A stretch of DNA of 64,000 bases from Acheta domesticus (GCA_031308135.1 JAHLJT010009355.1:4277217-4341216), one strand, 5' to 3'. Counted from the stretch's first letter, positions 1 through 11,235 are shown. Made by a program: numbers and translations. The notes: a model not told the origin generated them from the letters alone.

Positions 1-352
1 GTTGGGGGTATTAGTTACGAAATCGGCCACTAAATTTTATGAAACATAACCAATATCAGGAGAATCAGTCATGCCTTCACAACTTTCTCAATTATTTGTG
101 TTCTAACTTTTTCAAGAGTTTGAGGTATTTCCAGTGATGAAACTTCACCTGCTTCGGTCATTTATTTAGATTTTTTGGAGAAAATCACGAACAGAAGTTC
201 TCGTCTTCAACGGAAAATAGTTTCTATTTCGCGCCATTGAAGATGTGTTTGGAAAGTTGTCATCGGTGCTCGCTGCCAGCTTTTGCCGTCAACTGTTTAT
301 TGTGCCGGTGAGGGAGAAGCAAGGCCATCGCCAAGATACGATGCGCGATTAA
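1..352 (+). mobile_element. Partial copy of a MITE family (family A), left end outside window
   Basis: This segment is a diverged copy of 40339-40660: long stretches such as GAAATCGGCCACTA, GAGAATCAGTCATGCCTTCA and CACCTGCTTCGGTCATTT match. The copy at 40272-40713 has terminal inverted repeats; here the left end is cut by the window edge, and the similarity stops near 352 before the right repeat. The minus strand at 69-161 has a 30-codon reading frame shared with the other copy. Confidence 0.7.
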
Positions 353-639
353 TACTTTTCGCGTAATTTTGCGACAAAATGCGGGCGAGAAAGTGCGTGC
401 TGTTTTAGCAACACTCGTGGGTTTGTGCAAGACCACCTAGATACTAGGTCTGCGCATTGGAGTTAGAAGAGGCGATTTCGTTGTGTATGGTTGTGTACGT
501 TGAGTAGCAGGTGTAGGCAGGGTGTAGCAGTGGTTATGTAGAGGTGATGGGCTGTGTGTAACAGTGAGGAAAACGGTAAATAAGTGGTGTGTCCCTAAAT
601 GTGGCGTCGATTGTGCTGAAAAGTGCAATGTGCACGTTT

Positions 640-900
640 TAGCGTTCCCCGTTGCTAACGCCCAACGAAGGACGTTGGTTTGTGCGCGCGCGGGCGGCGG
701 TGGCGCCCACTGCGCGTGCGCGCGCCCGCCGCGGGCACTGCCCCAAGCGCTCACGCCGGCGCGGCCTTCGCTGGGCGCTCGCTCGGCGGCCGGCGCGGAC
801 GACGCGACGCGACGCGAGGCGAGGCGAGCGGCCTCCCGAGCTCCTCACACGCACACACGCACACGCTCACGCGCGCGCCGCGCCGGCTAAAAATAACACT
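640..900. other. CpG-dense GC-rich segment
   Basis: A sharp switch from AT-rich flanks to CG-dense DNA with runs of GCGCGC and CACACG. Open frames here on both strands look like composition artefacts and match no family I recognise. It could be a CpG island or promoter remnant, or GC-rich repeat DNA. Confidence 0.45.
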
Positions 901-937
901 CCAACGTCAACGCACTCGCCAAAGTACGGATTAACGC

Positions 938-1097
938 AACAACAACAACAATAATAATAATAATAATAATAATTAATTTGCGCAAAGTATTGTAGAGGCA
1001 CCGACAGTCCCTAGATCTGCTCTTTAGGTAGCTGGTTGCAACCTGGAGTAGATTTTATATTCAGCCGACTCATAACGTCTTTAGTCGTGATGTAGTG

Positions 1098-1141
<44 letters not shown>

Positions 1142-1144
1142 TAA
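938..1144 (+). repeat. Interspersed unit between two (AAT)n arrays, copy 1
   Basis: A unit of about 125 bp (976-1098) lies between (AAC/AAT)n at 938-975 and (AAT)n at 1099-1144. The same unit, again with AAT arrays on both sides, recurs at 11186-11443. Shared text includes GGTAGCTGGTTGCAACCTGG and TTCAGCCGACTCATAAC. This looks like the 3' end of a retroelement with a microsatellite tail. Confidence 0.7.
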
Positions 1145-1325
1145 TGCCGATCCAGATAGCCGAAATCGCTAAGGCAATAGTGTCGTAGCAATCTCGGACA
1201 GAAGGATCGCGAGTTCGAGTCCCGCCTCAGGCATGGTTGTGTTTGTGTGCCTCTGAATGTTTCGTTATTGTCCATTTCATCCATCATTATCATTTCACCA
1301 CTTCTCCAGGGCTAACATCCCTGGG
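1145..1325 (+). mobile_element. tRNA-derived SINE, copy 1
   Basis: Starts right after an (AAT)n array. An A-box-like stretch (ATAGCCGAAATCGCTAAGG, 1156-1174) is followed by a B box (GAGTTCGAGTCC, 1211-1222) at RNA polymerase III promoter spacing. The same head recurs at 2619-2681. It does not fold as an intact tRNA. The 3' limit is uncertain. Confidence 0.55.
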
Positions 1326-2107
1326 TGTAAAAACCGATTCAGAATGAAAATGCTGATCCCTCCCCCCTATAAAAGTCACATATTTCTCCTTCACTGTAGC
1401 CGCATGGAGATAAAAGAAATGTATACCACAAACTTAGTTCTTCTCAATGCGTCATTACCAAACGATGAGATTAAAACTGATCGCCGATTTTACATCCCAA
1501 TGAAAACTACAGTTTGTCAAAAAGCATTCAATAAATAGCTTAGTATACTCTTCTGAAGACTAGATGTATGGACCTGAACTATAATTACATTCATTGCAAG
1601 TCGAGAGAGCACGGTGATTACATTACTACTCCGTTTCTGTACCTTATCATCATTACAATTCCGACTCACGCACTGAGAAAGCAGGAAGGACAAATGAGGC
1701 TGAATCAAGTGGCAGCTGAATATGGGAGGAATCTACAAGCAGGTCCACACAAGGAAGATATTTCGTATTCGGTCTCATTTTGGTGATTACAGAACGTCTA
1801 CGTACGACTTTCACTTCTCTCTCCGGATGTTTGCCGACTACACGTAGGATAAACTTTATCACTTCCCATCCACGATTCGAGAAAAATATTTAGAGTGAAA
1901 TACTTCTGACTGCTCTCTGTGCATTGATATAAAATTACATTGTTGAGCAAATGTACTTTTGTTTCTAGTCAGGAGAAGCATGCAGATTCCAGGTTTTGCT
2001 TACGGAAACAGCCCATGTTGTACTGCTACATCTGCACATTGTAGTACAGTATGTTCTGGGAAGGAAATATTTCAACATTTTGAATAAATTTATATTTACG
2101 TACCACA

Positions 2108-2459
2108 CAGGGTGGCCACTCATTTCCAAGTTTCCCTAATTTTACCAGGTTTTTTAGAGCATTTTTATTTTTAATTGATAAGACCTGTAGTACTTCTTAC
2201 ACTATCTTATTCAGTAGGAAGGCTGATACTAATTTACCAGCTCTGATTTCACTTGATAAAGGACAAATTTTAAATAATATTCTACAATAAAATGGCTTCA
2301 CTATTTTTTGTTGAACTTTTTTTAAGAATAATATCTAGTTATATAACGGACTCAAAATGTTCCCTGACTTCTAACGATTCTTGTACAAATTCCCCGACTT
2401 TTCTAGAGCAATGAAATTCCCTCATTTTCTCCAATTTTTCCCAGAAAACGGCTACCCTG
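2108..2459. mobile_element. MITE with CAGGGTGGCC termini
   Basis: Left end CAGGGTGGCCACTCATTTCC and right end GGCTACCCTG are imperfect inverted repeats; the subterminal parts also pair (TTCCCTAATTTT / AAATGAGGGAATTT). No coding capacity and no clear target duplication. The termini resemble a type common in arthropods. Confidence 0.5.
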
Positions 2460-2820
2460 AGCTAGGGCAGAAAGTCATTCTTTGGCGAACGAATGGAATG
2501 TTGAGGTGAAGAAAGGAACTGAGTTGGCGTTTTGAAATGAGTACCCCAAAGACACTCTCGAACGAGCTGCAAGCATTATGTTTTAGTACAAATTCATAGT
2601 AATTTGTAAGTATCTACTCTTGTCGTAGCGAACTCGGACCGAAGGATCGTGGGTTTGACTACCGCCTCGGGCATGGTTGTACAGTAGAACTCCAATTATC
2701 CGAACTCCGACTATCCGAATCGCCGATTATCCGAATCACAAAAATTGTCCAAAAAAGTCTAAGTGCGCTATTATTCTTCCCCCCGCGAAGCCAGTGTTTG
2801 CGCGTCAAGTCTTGACTTGA

Positions 2821-2899
2821 CTTGTCTTAACTTTCCGTTGTGCCTACACTGACTTCCCCCCGCGAAGTCAGTGTAGGCACAACGGCAAGTTAAGACAAG
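2821..2899. repeat. Near-perfect 36-bp hairpin in the Tigger leader
   Basis: Arms at 2821-2856 and 2864-2899 pair at 35 of 36 positions around a 7-nt C-rich loop. Part of the arm text (CCCCGCGAAG, CAGTGT) also occurs just upstream near 2780, so a small local duplication may have helped to form it. It sits between the left terminal repeat and the transposase ATG. Confidence 0.85.
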
Positions 2900-3040
2900 T
2901 TCCGGCGCATTGCAGTCACGGCGCACCTGTCATTGTTTGTTTCGATTAGCCAGTGTGCTATTGACCTTGCTCGAGGACGCTACTCTTTGCTACGGCTTAC
3001 TTTTGTTTGTGCGTGTACAATACTGTATTGTTTTTATACC

Positions 3041-4684
3041 ATGGCTTCGAAAAGAAAACGTGTTGTGCTATCGTTAGCGGACAAACTGAAAATTATAGAG
3101 CAACTCGATAAAGGTGTAACGGGTAAGAAGTTGTCTGAGATTTATGGTGTTGGACAAGCAACAATTTCTGACATTAAAAACAGTAAGTCAACACTTTTAA
3201 ACTTTGTTTCGGTGCTTCAAAATGAAGATGGAAGTTCCTCCAGGAAAACAATGAAGACAGCAACCAACAAAAATTTGGAAGATGCCGTGTTTAAATGGTT
3301 TTTGCAGCAACGTTCTATGGGAAATCCGATTTCAGGTCCAATCCTTTGTGAAAAAGCCAAAATCTTAGCAGAAAAGCTTGGTTATTCATCTTTTAAGGCT
3401 AGTAACGGCTGGCTAAGGAATTTTAAATTCAGGCATGGTGTACGCGAGTTAGATTTGGCTGGTGAGAAGCTTTCAGCAGACTCTGCAGCTGCTGAAAATT
3501 TTATTGAAAAATTTAAAAACTGCATCAGAATCCTATGATCCGGAGTTTGTTTATAATGCCGATGAAAACTGGCCTTGTTTGGAAAGCATTACCAAAAACC
3601 ACTTTGGCTTCTAAAAGGGAATCTAGTGCCCCTGGACATAAGGTCAGTAAAGAACGTGTTACAGTGCTTAACTGTGCCAACTCCACTGGAAATCATAAAC
3701 TGCCACTTCTTTTGATAGGAAAATCAAGAAATCCAAGAGCATTTAAAAACGTAAAAAAACTTCCACTCTTCTACAAAAGTCAACCCAAGGCCTGGATGAC
3801 TGCAGCTTTGTTTACCGAATGGTATGATGAAGTGTTTATTCCTGAAGTGAAAAAGCACCAAAAATCGGTGGGAAAAGAAGGCAGTAAGGTGCTTTTAATT
3901 GTTGATAACGCACCCACTCATCCTACAGCAGAACTGTTGGAAAGAGAGAATGGGCAGTTTAAAACGACGTTTTTGCCTCCCAATGTTACAAGTTTGCTGC
4001 AACCCATGGACCAGTCTGTTATTGAAACAATGAAGCGCCATTACAGAAGGCAACTGCTGAGAAAACTGCTGATCGAAGGTGCTGAAGATGAAGAATTGGT
4101 TTTGGCAAATCATAGCAAAATAAATTTAAAGGACTGCTGTTACATGGTAGCGGAAGCTTGGAGTTTGGTTACGGCAGTGACGCTAAGACGTGCGTGGAAT
4201 AAACTGAAAGGCCTACCGTCTGAGAAGAACAAAAAAAAAGAATCTGAAGAAAATGAGAAACAAGAATATGGAGAGGATGATGATGATGAAGATGCGTTGT
4301 CACTAGAGGAAATAAGAAAAATGATTGTAAAAATTCCTGGTTGTACAGAAGTAAGTGCTGAAGATGTAGGAGAGTGGATGGCTTGTGACACGTCTGACCC
4401 TGGTTTTCAAATTCTCAATGACGATGAAATTGTTGTAAGTGTGAGAGAAGATGTTGAAGTGGAAGTGGAAGAAGAACTTTCTGCTGATGTTGAAGTAGAC
4501 GCTGGACCATCAGCTAGTGAAGCATTTGCCGGCCTCGAGGACTGCTTTGAAGTGGATGGAGCGTCAGCCCGAGTGTGACCACTTGCAACTGCTCACCGTC
4601 AAGCGAATGCGTGACCTGGCTGCCCGAAAACGGTTGAAGACCGCAAAACAGCTTACATTAACGGAGATGTTTAAAAAACAATGA
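3041..4684 (+). pseudogene. Tigger transposase (CENP-B/jerky-like), frameshifted
   Basis: The start ATG at 3041 gives MASKRKRVVLSLADKLKIIE, a pogo/CENP-B-type helix-turn-helix, followed by a second CENPB-type DNA-binding domain (about residues 65-140: VFKWFLQQRSMGNPISGPIL, then GWLRNFKFRHG). A DDE domain follows, with YNADE, LLIVDNAPTHP and LLQPMDQS carrying the expected acidic residues. The reading frame breaks near 3515 and again near 3567 (one extra A in the NADET motif), and a third time near 4570 before the typical C-terminal tail (LTLTEMFKKQ, stop at 4682-4684). Apart from these single-base slips the protein is well kept, so inactivation is probably recent. It is not a domesticated host gene. 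Confidence 0.9.
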
Positions 4685-5440
4685 TTTTTATTTCTAAACT
4701 TGTACATAAGTACATTTTATTTATATTTAAAACATGTGAAAAATTTCATGTTTCTTTCATTTAATTCAATAAAAAAATAGTGCAATATCAAAACGTAGCT
4801 TTTATTCTCTCCAATGGCAATTTTTTTAAAAAAAAATCCGATTATCCGAATACTTGATTATCCGAATGGGTCCCGGTCCCCATTAATTCGGATAATTGGA
4901 GTTCTACTGTATTTGGGTTCGTCCTTTCACCTTCCTTCATCACCATATCATGTCATCTTCACAGTTACCATAACGTTAAACCCAATAGTGGTCGCTAATG
5001 ACCTAGATGATGATGATGATGATGAAGCGACCTCAAATAACACACAAAAGTGTCTACTTGGAATCGTTTTCAATACGCGAGTCGGTAGCCACATTGGTTC
5101 ATGTTGCCCCAGTCTTCTGTTTACTTCCCAGAACTCAGTTGTTTTGTTTGGCCGATGCTTCTTTGCCGCAAAGGAACACTTACCAATCAATAAACAGTGA
5201 AGGTAAAAACTAGATTCCCCGGGTGCGAATACTGAAAACAAATGTTTATCAATTTCTGTCGGAGCAGCTTCTACCGCTGCTACCGAACACTACCGCAAAG
5301 CACTACCGTTACAAAACGTCTCTATTCATTCAGAAGCAAGCAACGTACAATTTTTATATCAAGTTAAAAATCAAGATATTTGGGAATTTTATAATAACTA
5401 TTCACAGGAGAAGAAATTTGAAAACGTCTGTATTTATTAT

Positions 5441-6078
5441 TAGGGAGGCGGATTTCTATGATTTTGCATATTTGTGTTCGTTGTTTCAGTGCGTAGCTAA
5501 GTGAAAATTCTTGACTTATTTAGTTTATGATAATAAACAGATTAATATGTTAGTGCATATTTGGCCGATTTTTCCTGTTGGTGCAAATTCGTGTAATTAT
5601 ATGCGCATATTTTGCATATTTCGTTAAAAAAGAGATTTATCTATAAAACGTTTGATCTTTTCATGGAATCTGTTTATTTGTAAGCATTCATTGATTCATA
5701 GGAACTTGTCGCAGTTAGCTTTTTTTTCTGTAGATAAGAAACCACTTGTGGAAATGTAGGATATTTCTTGATAACTTATTTTTAAACCAGTCAGAAAAAA
5801 ATACAACAAAACGTACAGTATACTTCACCAAGGTGAATATTTACTTCAATTACTTGTCTCGCGAAGTAGGGTAGATTAAATTACATTTGCACAAAAATGT
5901 AACTTTTTTTTTCCAATCATGCTTCTTCTGGATTTAATCAAGAATGGTTTATACAGAAAATGAATTATTGTTAATTTTAATTGCATTTAAAGTGCATATT
6001 TCAGAATTATTTGGTCATAAATGCACCTTTTTGAAAGCATATTTCAAGAGTTTTTAGGGCATAAAATTCCTCTCCCTA
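5441..6078. mobile_element. Non-autonomous hAT-like element related to the 13-kb hAT
   Basis: Ends TAGGGAGGCGGATTT and AAAATTCCTCTCCCTA are imperfect inverted repeats similar to the TAGGGAGCGGATT ends of the hAT element at 13223-15591. Flanking octamers TTTATTAT and TTCATTAG agree at six of eight positions. Internally AT-rich with several GCATATTT motifs near both ends, and no transposase. Confidence 0.65.
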
Positions 6079-6089
6079 TTCATTAGGAG

Positions 6090-8170
6090 AGTGCAGCATC
6101 GCATGAGTGGTGGCCAACATGACCTGCCATCTGTCGATATCTTCGCCCCTGACGCATGCGCGGAAGTGATTACTGAAACGGGGGGGGGGAGTGGGGGCGC
6201 GCGGGTCAACCATTCACACAGACGCATCGCTGTCCTTTCATCTCCCCGACGACGACGACAAGCCTCAACGGCACCTCACGGAAGACATCTTATCTAATCG
6301 GCGGTTGTTTAAAAGAAAATCCGATTACAAGATCATAAGCTCACTTTCACACTTTTGAAGCAGGGGATTTTCAACAGATCACATTGTTACAGACGTGTTT
6401 TTTTTATTCTAGCATTATAAACGACATTTTTTGTTGCAAGAATTCGTTCATAATCGGGCGTTTTACGGCACAAATGATAACGCATTTGAATTGACGTGCA
6501 CGAATGATTGCGTCATCACACATTCAGCCAATCGCAGCGAGAGAATCGGGGGAAAGATAGAGGTAAACGGTACAGCCGACTACTGATGTCAAGTACCCGA
6601 GACATCACAAGAAAGTTGTTTCGGAAAATTAAGTTTGATTCTCTTAGAAATTTATAATGCTGTCATACAAAAAAATAGCGTATGCAACTCGATTATAATA
6701 TTGCTTTGTTGCATTCGAACAAATTTGAAAAATCACTCCTCTCGCTCACTGGCTCGTTTCCAAACATGCAATAAAGTTTAACATTATAAACTAATTGCAT
6801 AAACTACTATTCTCGTGATTCAAGCAACAGAGATCAGTATAAATAACTCCTGTTTATACAATGACAATTTATTTTGCAATTTCATTCTACATTAAAAAGA
6901 ACGAAAAATTATCTCACCGAAATTTCTCTTTTGGAAGATATGGTCACGCAAGGAATTTGCTCACCATGGAATAGACAAGGCGAATAAATAATAAGTAAAA
7001 ATTAAACATTGCCTTCAAGAGCGTGTGTTTCATTTATTGTTACAGTCTTAAAATAAAACAAATCTGACTCGTGGTATTTATAAAAGGAACAATAGGCATG
7101 GAAAAAACAAGGTCTATATCACGTCACACGTTTCTTTAAGAATTACCTCGAAGTCATATGTTTGTCTACGTCATCTTCAATTCAATCGTTATGAATTTGT
7201 GAAGTCCTTAATACACGAACGATCACAATGTTTCCTTAACGTAATTCACGGACAACATTGTCACCTACTTCTTTCATTCCAACCTCCGGAAAACTGCAAG
7301 CAGTTCTGATATGAATAGTGCTGAATACATAGTCTTGAATGGGTTCAGTCTCTTCTCAGAATTCCTTCATTTTCACTCTCCTTCATTCACGTACTTCCTT
7401 TATCATTATAAACCGCTTTTCTTCCCTCCCTAGATACTCGTACATTCTGTCCTTCTCCATCGTCGATCTTTAGTTTGTCAGTAGTTGATATTTACTTACC
7501 CATTTCTCCCTCCGTTCGACCTTCATTCTCATCTCAGTACCGTTCTTTTTGGGTTTAACGACCACATGGTTCCAACCCATCATTCCCACATTCGTCTGTT
7601 TATTCCGTGTGTGAATCACCCTAATTGATCAGAAAATCATACGACTGAGCTTCTGATTTCCTTGAGATGATCCTAAAGATGCCAGCTCCACACCTTCCCA
7701 GCCTGCCTTCCCAACGGAAGCGTGGAGCGACCCATTTTCCACCTCAAACAGAGGCTCGTTGATCCCCGCGCCTCCCAATCGCCGAGGCAGCTTCTTGCCG
7801 CTGATAGCGGCGCGCGCCCTTTCGCGCGGGGCAGCGAGCGGCAGCGCCCAACGCCACACGACGCGATGGAATGTCACACGGCATTTCGCGTCTTTCTCGC
7901 TCGTGCCGCTAGGAGTGGCCTGATCGGAAGCCCTGCTTGATACGGTCGCGAACATGCAGCCTCTGGCGGCACGACTGAAAAACGTCACGAAATACCGTGA
8001 CATATTCCATCGTGAAGAAGGGCCTTGAGGGGCAAAGGTAGAAAATCGCAGTGTAAGGAGATCCAGGCTAACTACACTCTAGAGATAGATCTTACTCTAC
8101 GCCTTTACAGCACCGGCAGCGTGCAAGCGACTCTGGCAGTTCAGCGCGCTATGGTCACCCCTTACTACAC
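6090..8170. other. Intergenic stretch without recognisable gene
   Basis: AT-rich single-copy-looking DNA with a G run at 6180-6188 and a short GC-rich patch at 7770-7880. Open frames at 6091-6297 and 7629-8003 match no family that I recognise and lack any supporting context. Confidence 0.4.
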
Positions 8171-8178
8171 ACAGGAAC

Positions 8179-8450
8179 CAGGTGCGGATCCAGCCGATCA
8201 TGGGGGGGGGGGGCATGGCCCTGGTTCGTAGAGTTTTGTCAAATAATAAACATTTGCTATTATATTGTATATTATTTATATACTGTAGATTTGATAATCC
8301 ACAATATCATTGTTTAAATAATTACATAATTCGAACATAAACAAATATTCAATCAATTTGGCCAAAATAAAGGAAGGTAAAGGAAAACTCTAGGGCTTTC
8401 GGGAGGGGGGGCATGGCCACCCTGACCCCCCCTGGATACGCCAGCGCTTG
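8179..8450. mobile_element. MITE of the GGGGCGGATCCAG family
   Basis: Left end AGGTGCGGATCCAGCC, then a G run; right end a C run and CTGGATACGCCAGCGCTT. The interior (AAATAATTACATAATT, AAAGGAAGGTAAAGGAAAA) matches the element at 19153-19371. GGAACC occurs at both borders and may be the target duplication. Confidence 0.6.
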
Positions 8451-8896
8451 GAACCTCCTACATGACGTATAAAATGCAATCTCAAAGCATTAACATTACT
8501 TACTGACAGGCTAAGACACATCTTGATATTATGTTCACAACTTTCGCCAAAGCCTAATCTTATCGTCTCCACGACTTCCTGAGAGTAGATGAGCGGCAAC
8601 GCTCAACCCTGCCTGTGAGAAAGTAAACAAATCCTCGGGAGGCGATTGCTTCAGAGCAGGTGACATGACGCGCGTGGAGAGAGCACCGTCAGAGTCGCTT
8701 ATTCGCTGCCGGAACTTAGAACAAACACGAAAGTACCATTCTCAACGGCCTTGCACGTTCACGTGAACACATCCATTCTTATACATCGTTTCAATAAAAA
8801 CTGGACACAGAAATTCTTCATACAGTCCAGCGATTTTAAGTAAAAGGAACGCGATCCAGCTCGGGTGATAATTAATTTTGAGCGCCACAAATTGAA

Positions 8897-8930
8897 CTGA
8901 AGAAGACCGCGATATTTTAGTCGAAACGTC
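8897..8930 (+). other. Structured motif: CTGAAGA, stem, GAAACGTC (retroelement-associated)
   Basis: CTGAAGA (8897-8903), a weak GAC/GTC stem and then GAAACGTC. This order resembles the conserved core of a hammerhead ribozyme (CUGANGA, stem II, GAAA), but there is an extra A before the stem, and no partner for stem III is visible. Similar motifs are widespread at the 3' ends of Penelope-like and LINE elements. Related motifs occur at 10142-10200 and about 19800-19835 on the other strand. Confidence 0.35.
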
Positions 8931-9495
8931 GCTACCTCAGCCTTCGCCCGGACAGCGCAGGTCATGACTCTGGCCGCGGAAGCCTTTTGCGGCATCATAT
9001 TCAAACTATAAAATATGTAATTAAAAATGAATCATATAAATTACGTTAAATTAGGAAGCCCTAAAGGGTCCTTTGTCATTTTATACAAGTATTTCACAGT
9101 AAATGTTACAATTTTTCGAGCATGTAAAAAGTCGAAAATAAATCATTTTCGTCAATAAACATATGGCGGTATATTACATATTATGGAGTTATATGCATTT
9201 GTACACTGCCATTTGTCCCTGATTTTAAAGCAATCCCGTATCCACAAATGTTGGGCGAGCGCTGAAATCTTGTTTGTGTCAGATCGCGCCCTGCTAAACA
9301 GCAGCGCACACGGCGTTGCCTTAACTCAGGGGCCAATGGCACGTGCATGAATACATAAATAGTATACCTCTTTCGGATGCAATTTTTATCCGCGAAAAGC
9401 GATCCTTTTCAACCTCCCCTTTTAATGCCTTAGAAGTTCGTAATTGTATTCAGTAACCCTGTAGTAAAATTGTAAAATTATTAAATAATTGTATT

Positions 9496-9778
9496 CAGTG
9501 GCAGTGGGTGTCACCCGGGACAACACTAATGGAATCCCCCCTCCCGATAAATGAAGAATACAAACATCCATTACTGAATAGTTTATACATTATTTAATAA
9601 AAATTCAAGCACATGACAGTTATTCATAATATATTTTAAATTGTAACATATATATAATTTTTAAACAAATCATTAAAATTATATAATTCCAACCATACAA
9701 TTTTCTCATTGATGTCCCCTCTAAAATGGTGCCACCTGGGGCGGACAGCCCGCCTTGCCCCTCCTAACTACGCCACTG
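9496..9778. mobile_element. hAT-type MITE with perfect 8-bp target duplication
   Basis: Inverted termini CAGTGGC and GCCACTG enclose 283 bp. The octamer ATTGTATT stands directly on both sides (9488-9495 and 9779-9786). The right end contains GTAGTTAGGAGGGGCAAGGC on the minus strand. No coding capacity. Confidence 0.85.
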
Positions 9779-10071
9779 ATTGTATTATCGCTATGTGATA
9801 ATCTTCCAGGGAGCAGAAATTGCCTTGGCATCTGAATGAGTGCGAAGGCGAGCGCAGGCGCCGATGGCATCTGAGGTTCCGCGTTGCGCCTCGCTGCACA
9901 CACGAGCGCTCACGCACCCTGCTGTGTTGAGGAAGGCGAAGGCCACAGAGGAATTTGCGAATGAAACAACGCTGCAATGACAACACGCACTTCCTCTTCC
10001 GGGCTGGGCTGCAGATTCCAATTTAGAAAGTAACGAAACTACATTATGTTAGATTTATGGCCGTCAGTTAA

Positions 10072-10286
10072 TTGTAACGGATTAAAGTATATATTGATTA
10101 CACACAGTCAATGTCAGTCAAAATGTTTAATTCATTGACACAACGTTTCACAGACGGACTTGTCTGCTTCTTCTGGTGCAACACTTATCGGGTGTTGACA
10201 AATCCATCTATAACGTTTGTCAATGAATTCAACATTTTGACTGATATTGACTGTCTGTAATCAATAGATACTTTAACCCATTACAA
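10072..10286. mobile_element. Fold-back element with arms of about 75 bp
   Basis: The left arm from 10072 (TTGTAACGGATTAAAGTATA) and the right arm ending at 10286 are inverted copies through TCAGTCAAAATGTT and AATTCATTGACA. The central part carries two small hairpins: CAGAC/GTCTG and GTGTTG/CAACAC. On the minus strand these stems plus GAAGAAG and GAAACG form a three-way junction in the order of a type III hammerhead. No coding capacity. Confidence 0.8.
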
Positions 10287-10289
10287 GAA

Positions 10290-11180
10290 AACTAGATTAC
10301 AAACCCACTGACAATCAAGAATTCTGTTTCTTGAAGTGATCAAAAAGCTTTGTTCGGGTACTTGACAACGAAATGTTAACAAACATTTAACGCAGATTCG
10401 GAAAAAAATGAACGACTACAGTTTTATCGCTCACCGACCGGCTGAATTTAGTTCAGAGACAGTATTGTCGCTGACTGCAGCGACACTCACCGACAAGTCC
10501 TAGGGTGTGAGACCCGACAATCATGACTTTTTGACACCAGGTTGTATCCTGCCTCGGATAAGTATGTTCTTCCCTCCCCTCCCGTGTTTTGTGGCGGTTG
10601 TACAGTAGCCTACTTCAGCCACAAAAAAGCCTAACCAAAGTAAAATAAACAGCAATCAAACATTTCGTCTTGTTCTTGAATTATTACCGTAGAATACCGA
10701 TAATGAATACCGTAGAATTATTTCCGAATGGGCAATCATTTTCACCTGATAAATAAAATTGTAAAGTGCTTTGGCAGCACCTTAAAAAATGTATGCAAAA
10801 GTGTCGAAAGCATTTCAAATTGAAGAATTGTCGTCTGTTATATACTACTTAATACGTAGATATATTTTCGTTAAAACTTGAGTGACTCCAAGAAAATTAT
10901 CCTTAAATCAAATGATCTGAAAAGAAATCGTAGTTCTCATTATGTTCACATTCATGCGTTTAGAGCCGTGAGAAAATGTTTCGATAACTCGGAGGAATGA
11001 TTGCGGAGAAAAATAGGCCAATGCGACATGGCCTCGAACACCGCAGCGCCGAAGGTGGGCCTTATCGATTTACCTCGACTCTCCACATCGCAATCACGTC
11101 ACAGAGCCCGTGCTCTGCAATCAAACACGGATTGTGGTTGAAGATATTGAATGAAAGTAGCTACAAAAGATTTTTTGCAT
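10290..11180. other. Intergenic stretch, nothing recognised
   Basis: Mixed-composition DNA without a supported gene, terminal repeat or SINE head. Confidence 0.4.
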
Positions 11181-11185
11181 TCCCC

Positions 11186-11197
11186 AACAACAATAAC

Positions 11198-11235
<38 letters not shown>

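Larger units (their letters stand above)
2682..4909 (+). mobile_element. Tigger/pogo DNA transposon, full length, TA target duplication
   Basis: A 2,228-bp element with TA on both sides (2680-2681 and 4910-4911). The terminal inverted repeats start CAGTAGAACTCCAATTATCC and end in the exact complement (ATTGGAGTTCTACTG). Inside each end the motif ATTATCCGAA is repeated two to three times, which suggests transposase-binding sites. It carries one transposase frame in the same orientation, preceded by a long hairpin. The ends look intact but the frame is broken. Confidence 0.95.
2619..4985 (+). mobile_element. tRNA-derived SINE, copy 2, split by a Tigger insertion
   Basis: The head at 2619-2681 (GTCGTAGCGAACTCGGACC, B-box-like GGGTTTGACTACC) matches the SINE at 1180-1232. 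The Tigger element interrupts it after GCATGGTTG, and SINE-like text resumes at 4912 with stretches similar to the 1250-1300 region. The SINE is therefore older than the Tigger insertion. Confidence 0.5.

Noticed and set aside
1145..1232. Genuine tRNA gene
   Set aside because: A- and B-box-like motifs exist, but no cloverleaf with acceptor stem and anticodon arm forms; the head is repeated at 2619, as in a SINE.
3041..4684. Domesticated CENP-B/jerky-like host gene
   Set aside because: It lies between intact terminal repeats with a TA duplication, and the frame is broken three times.
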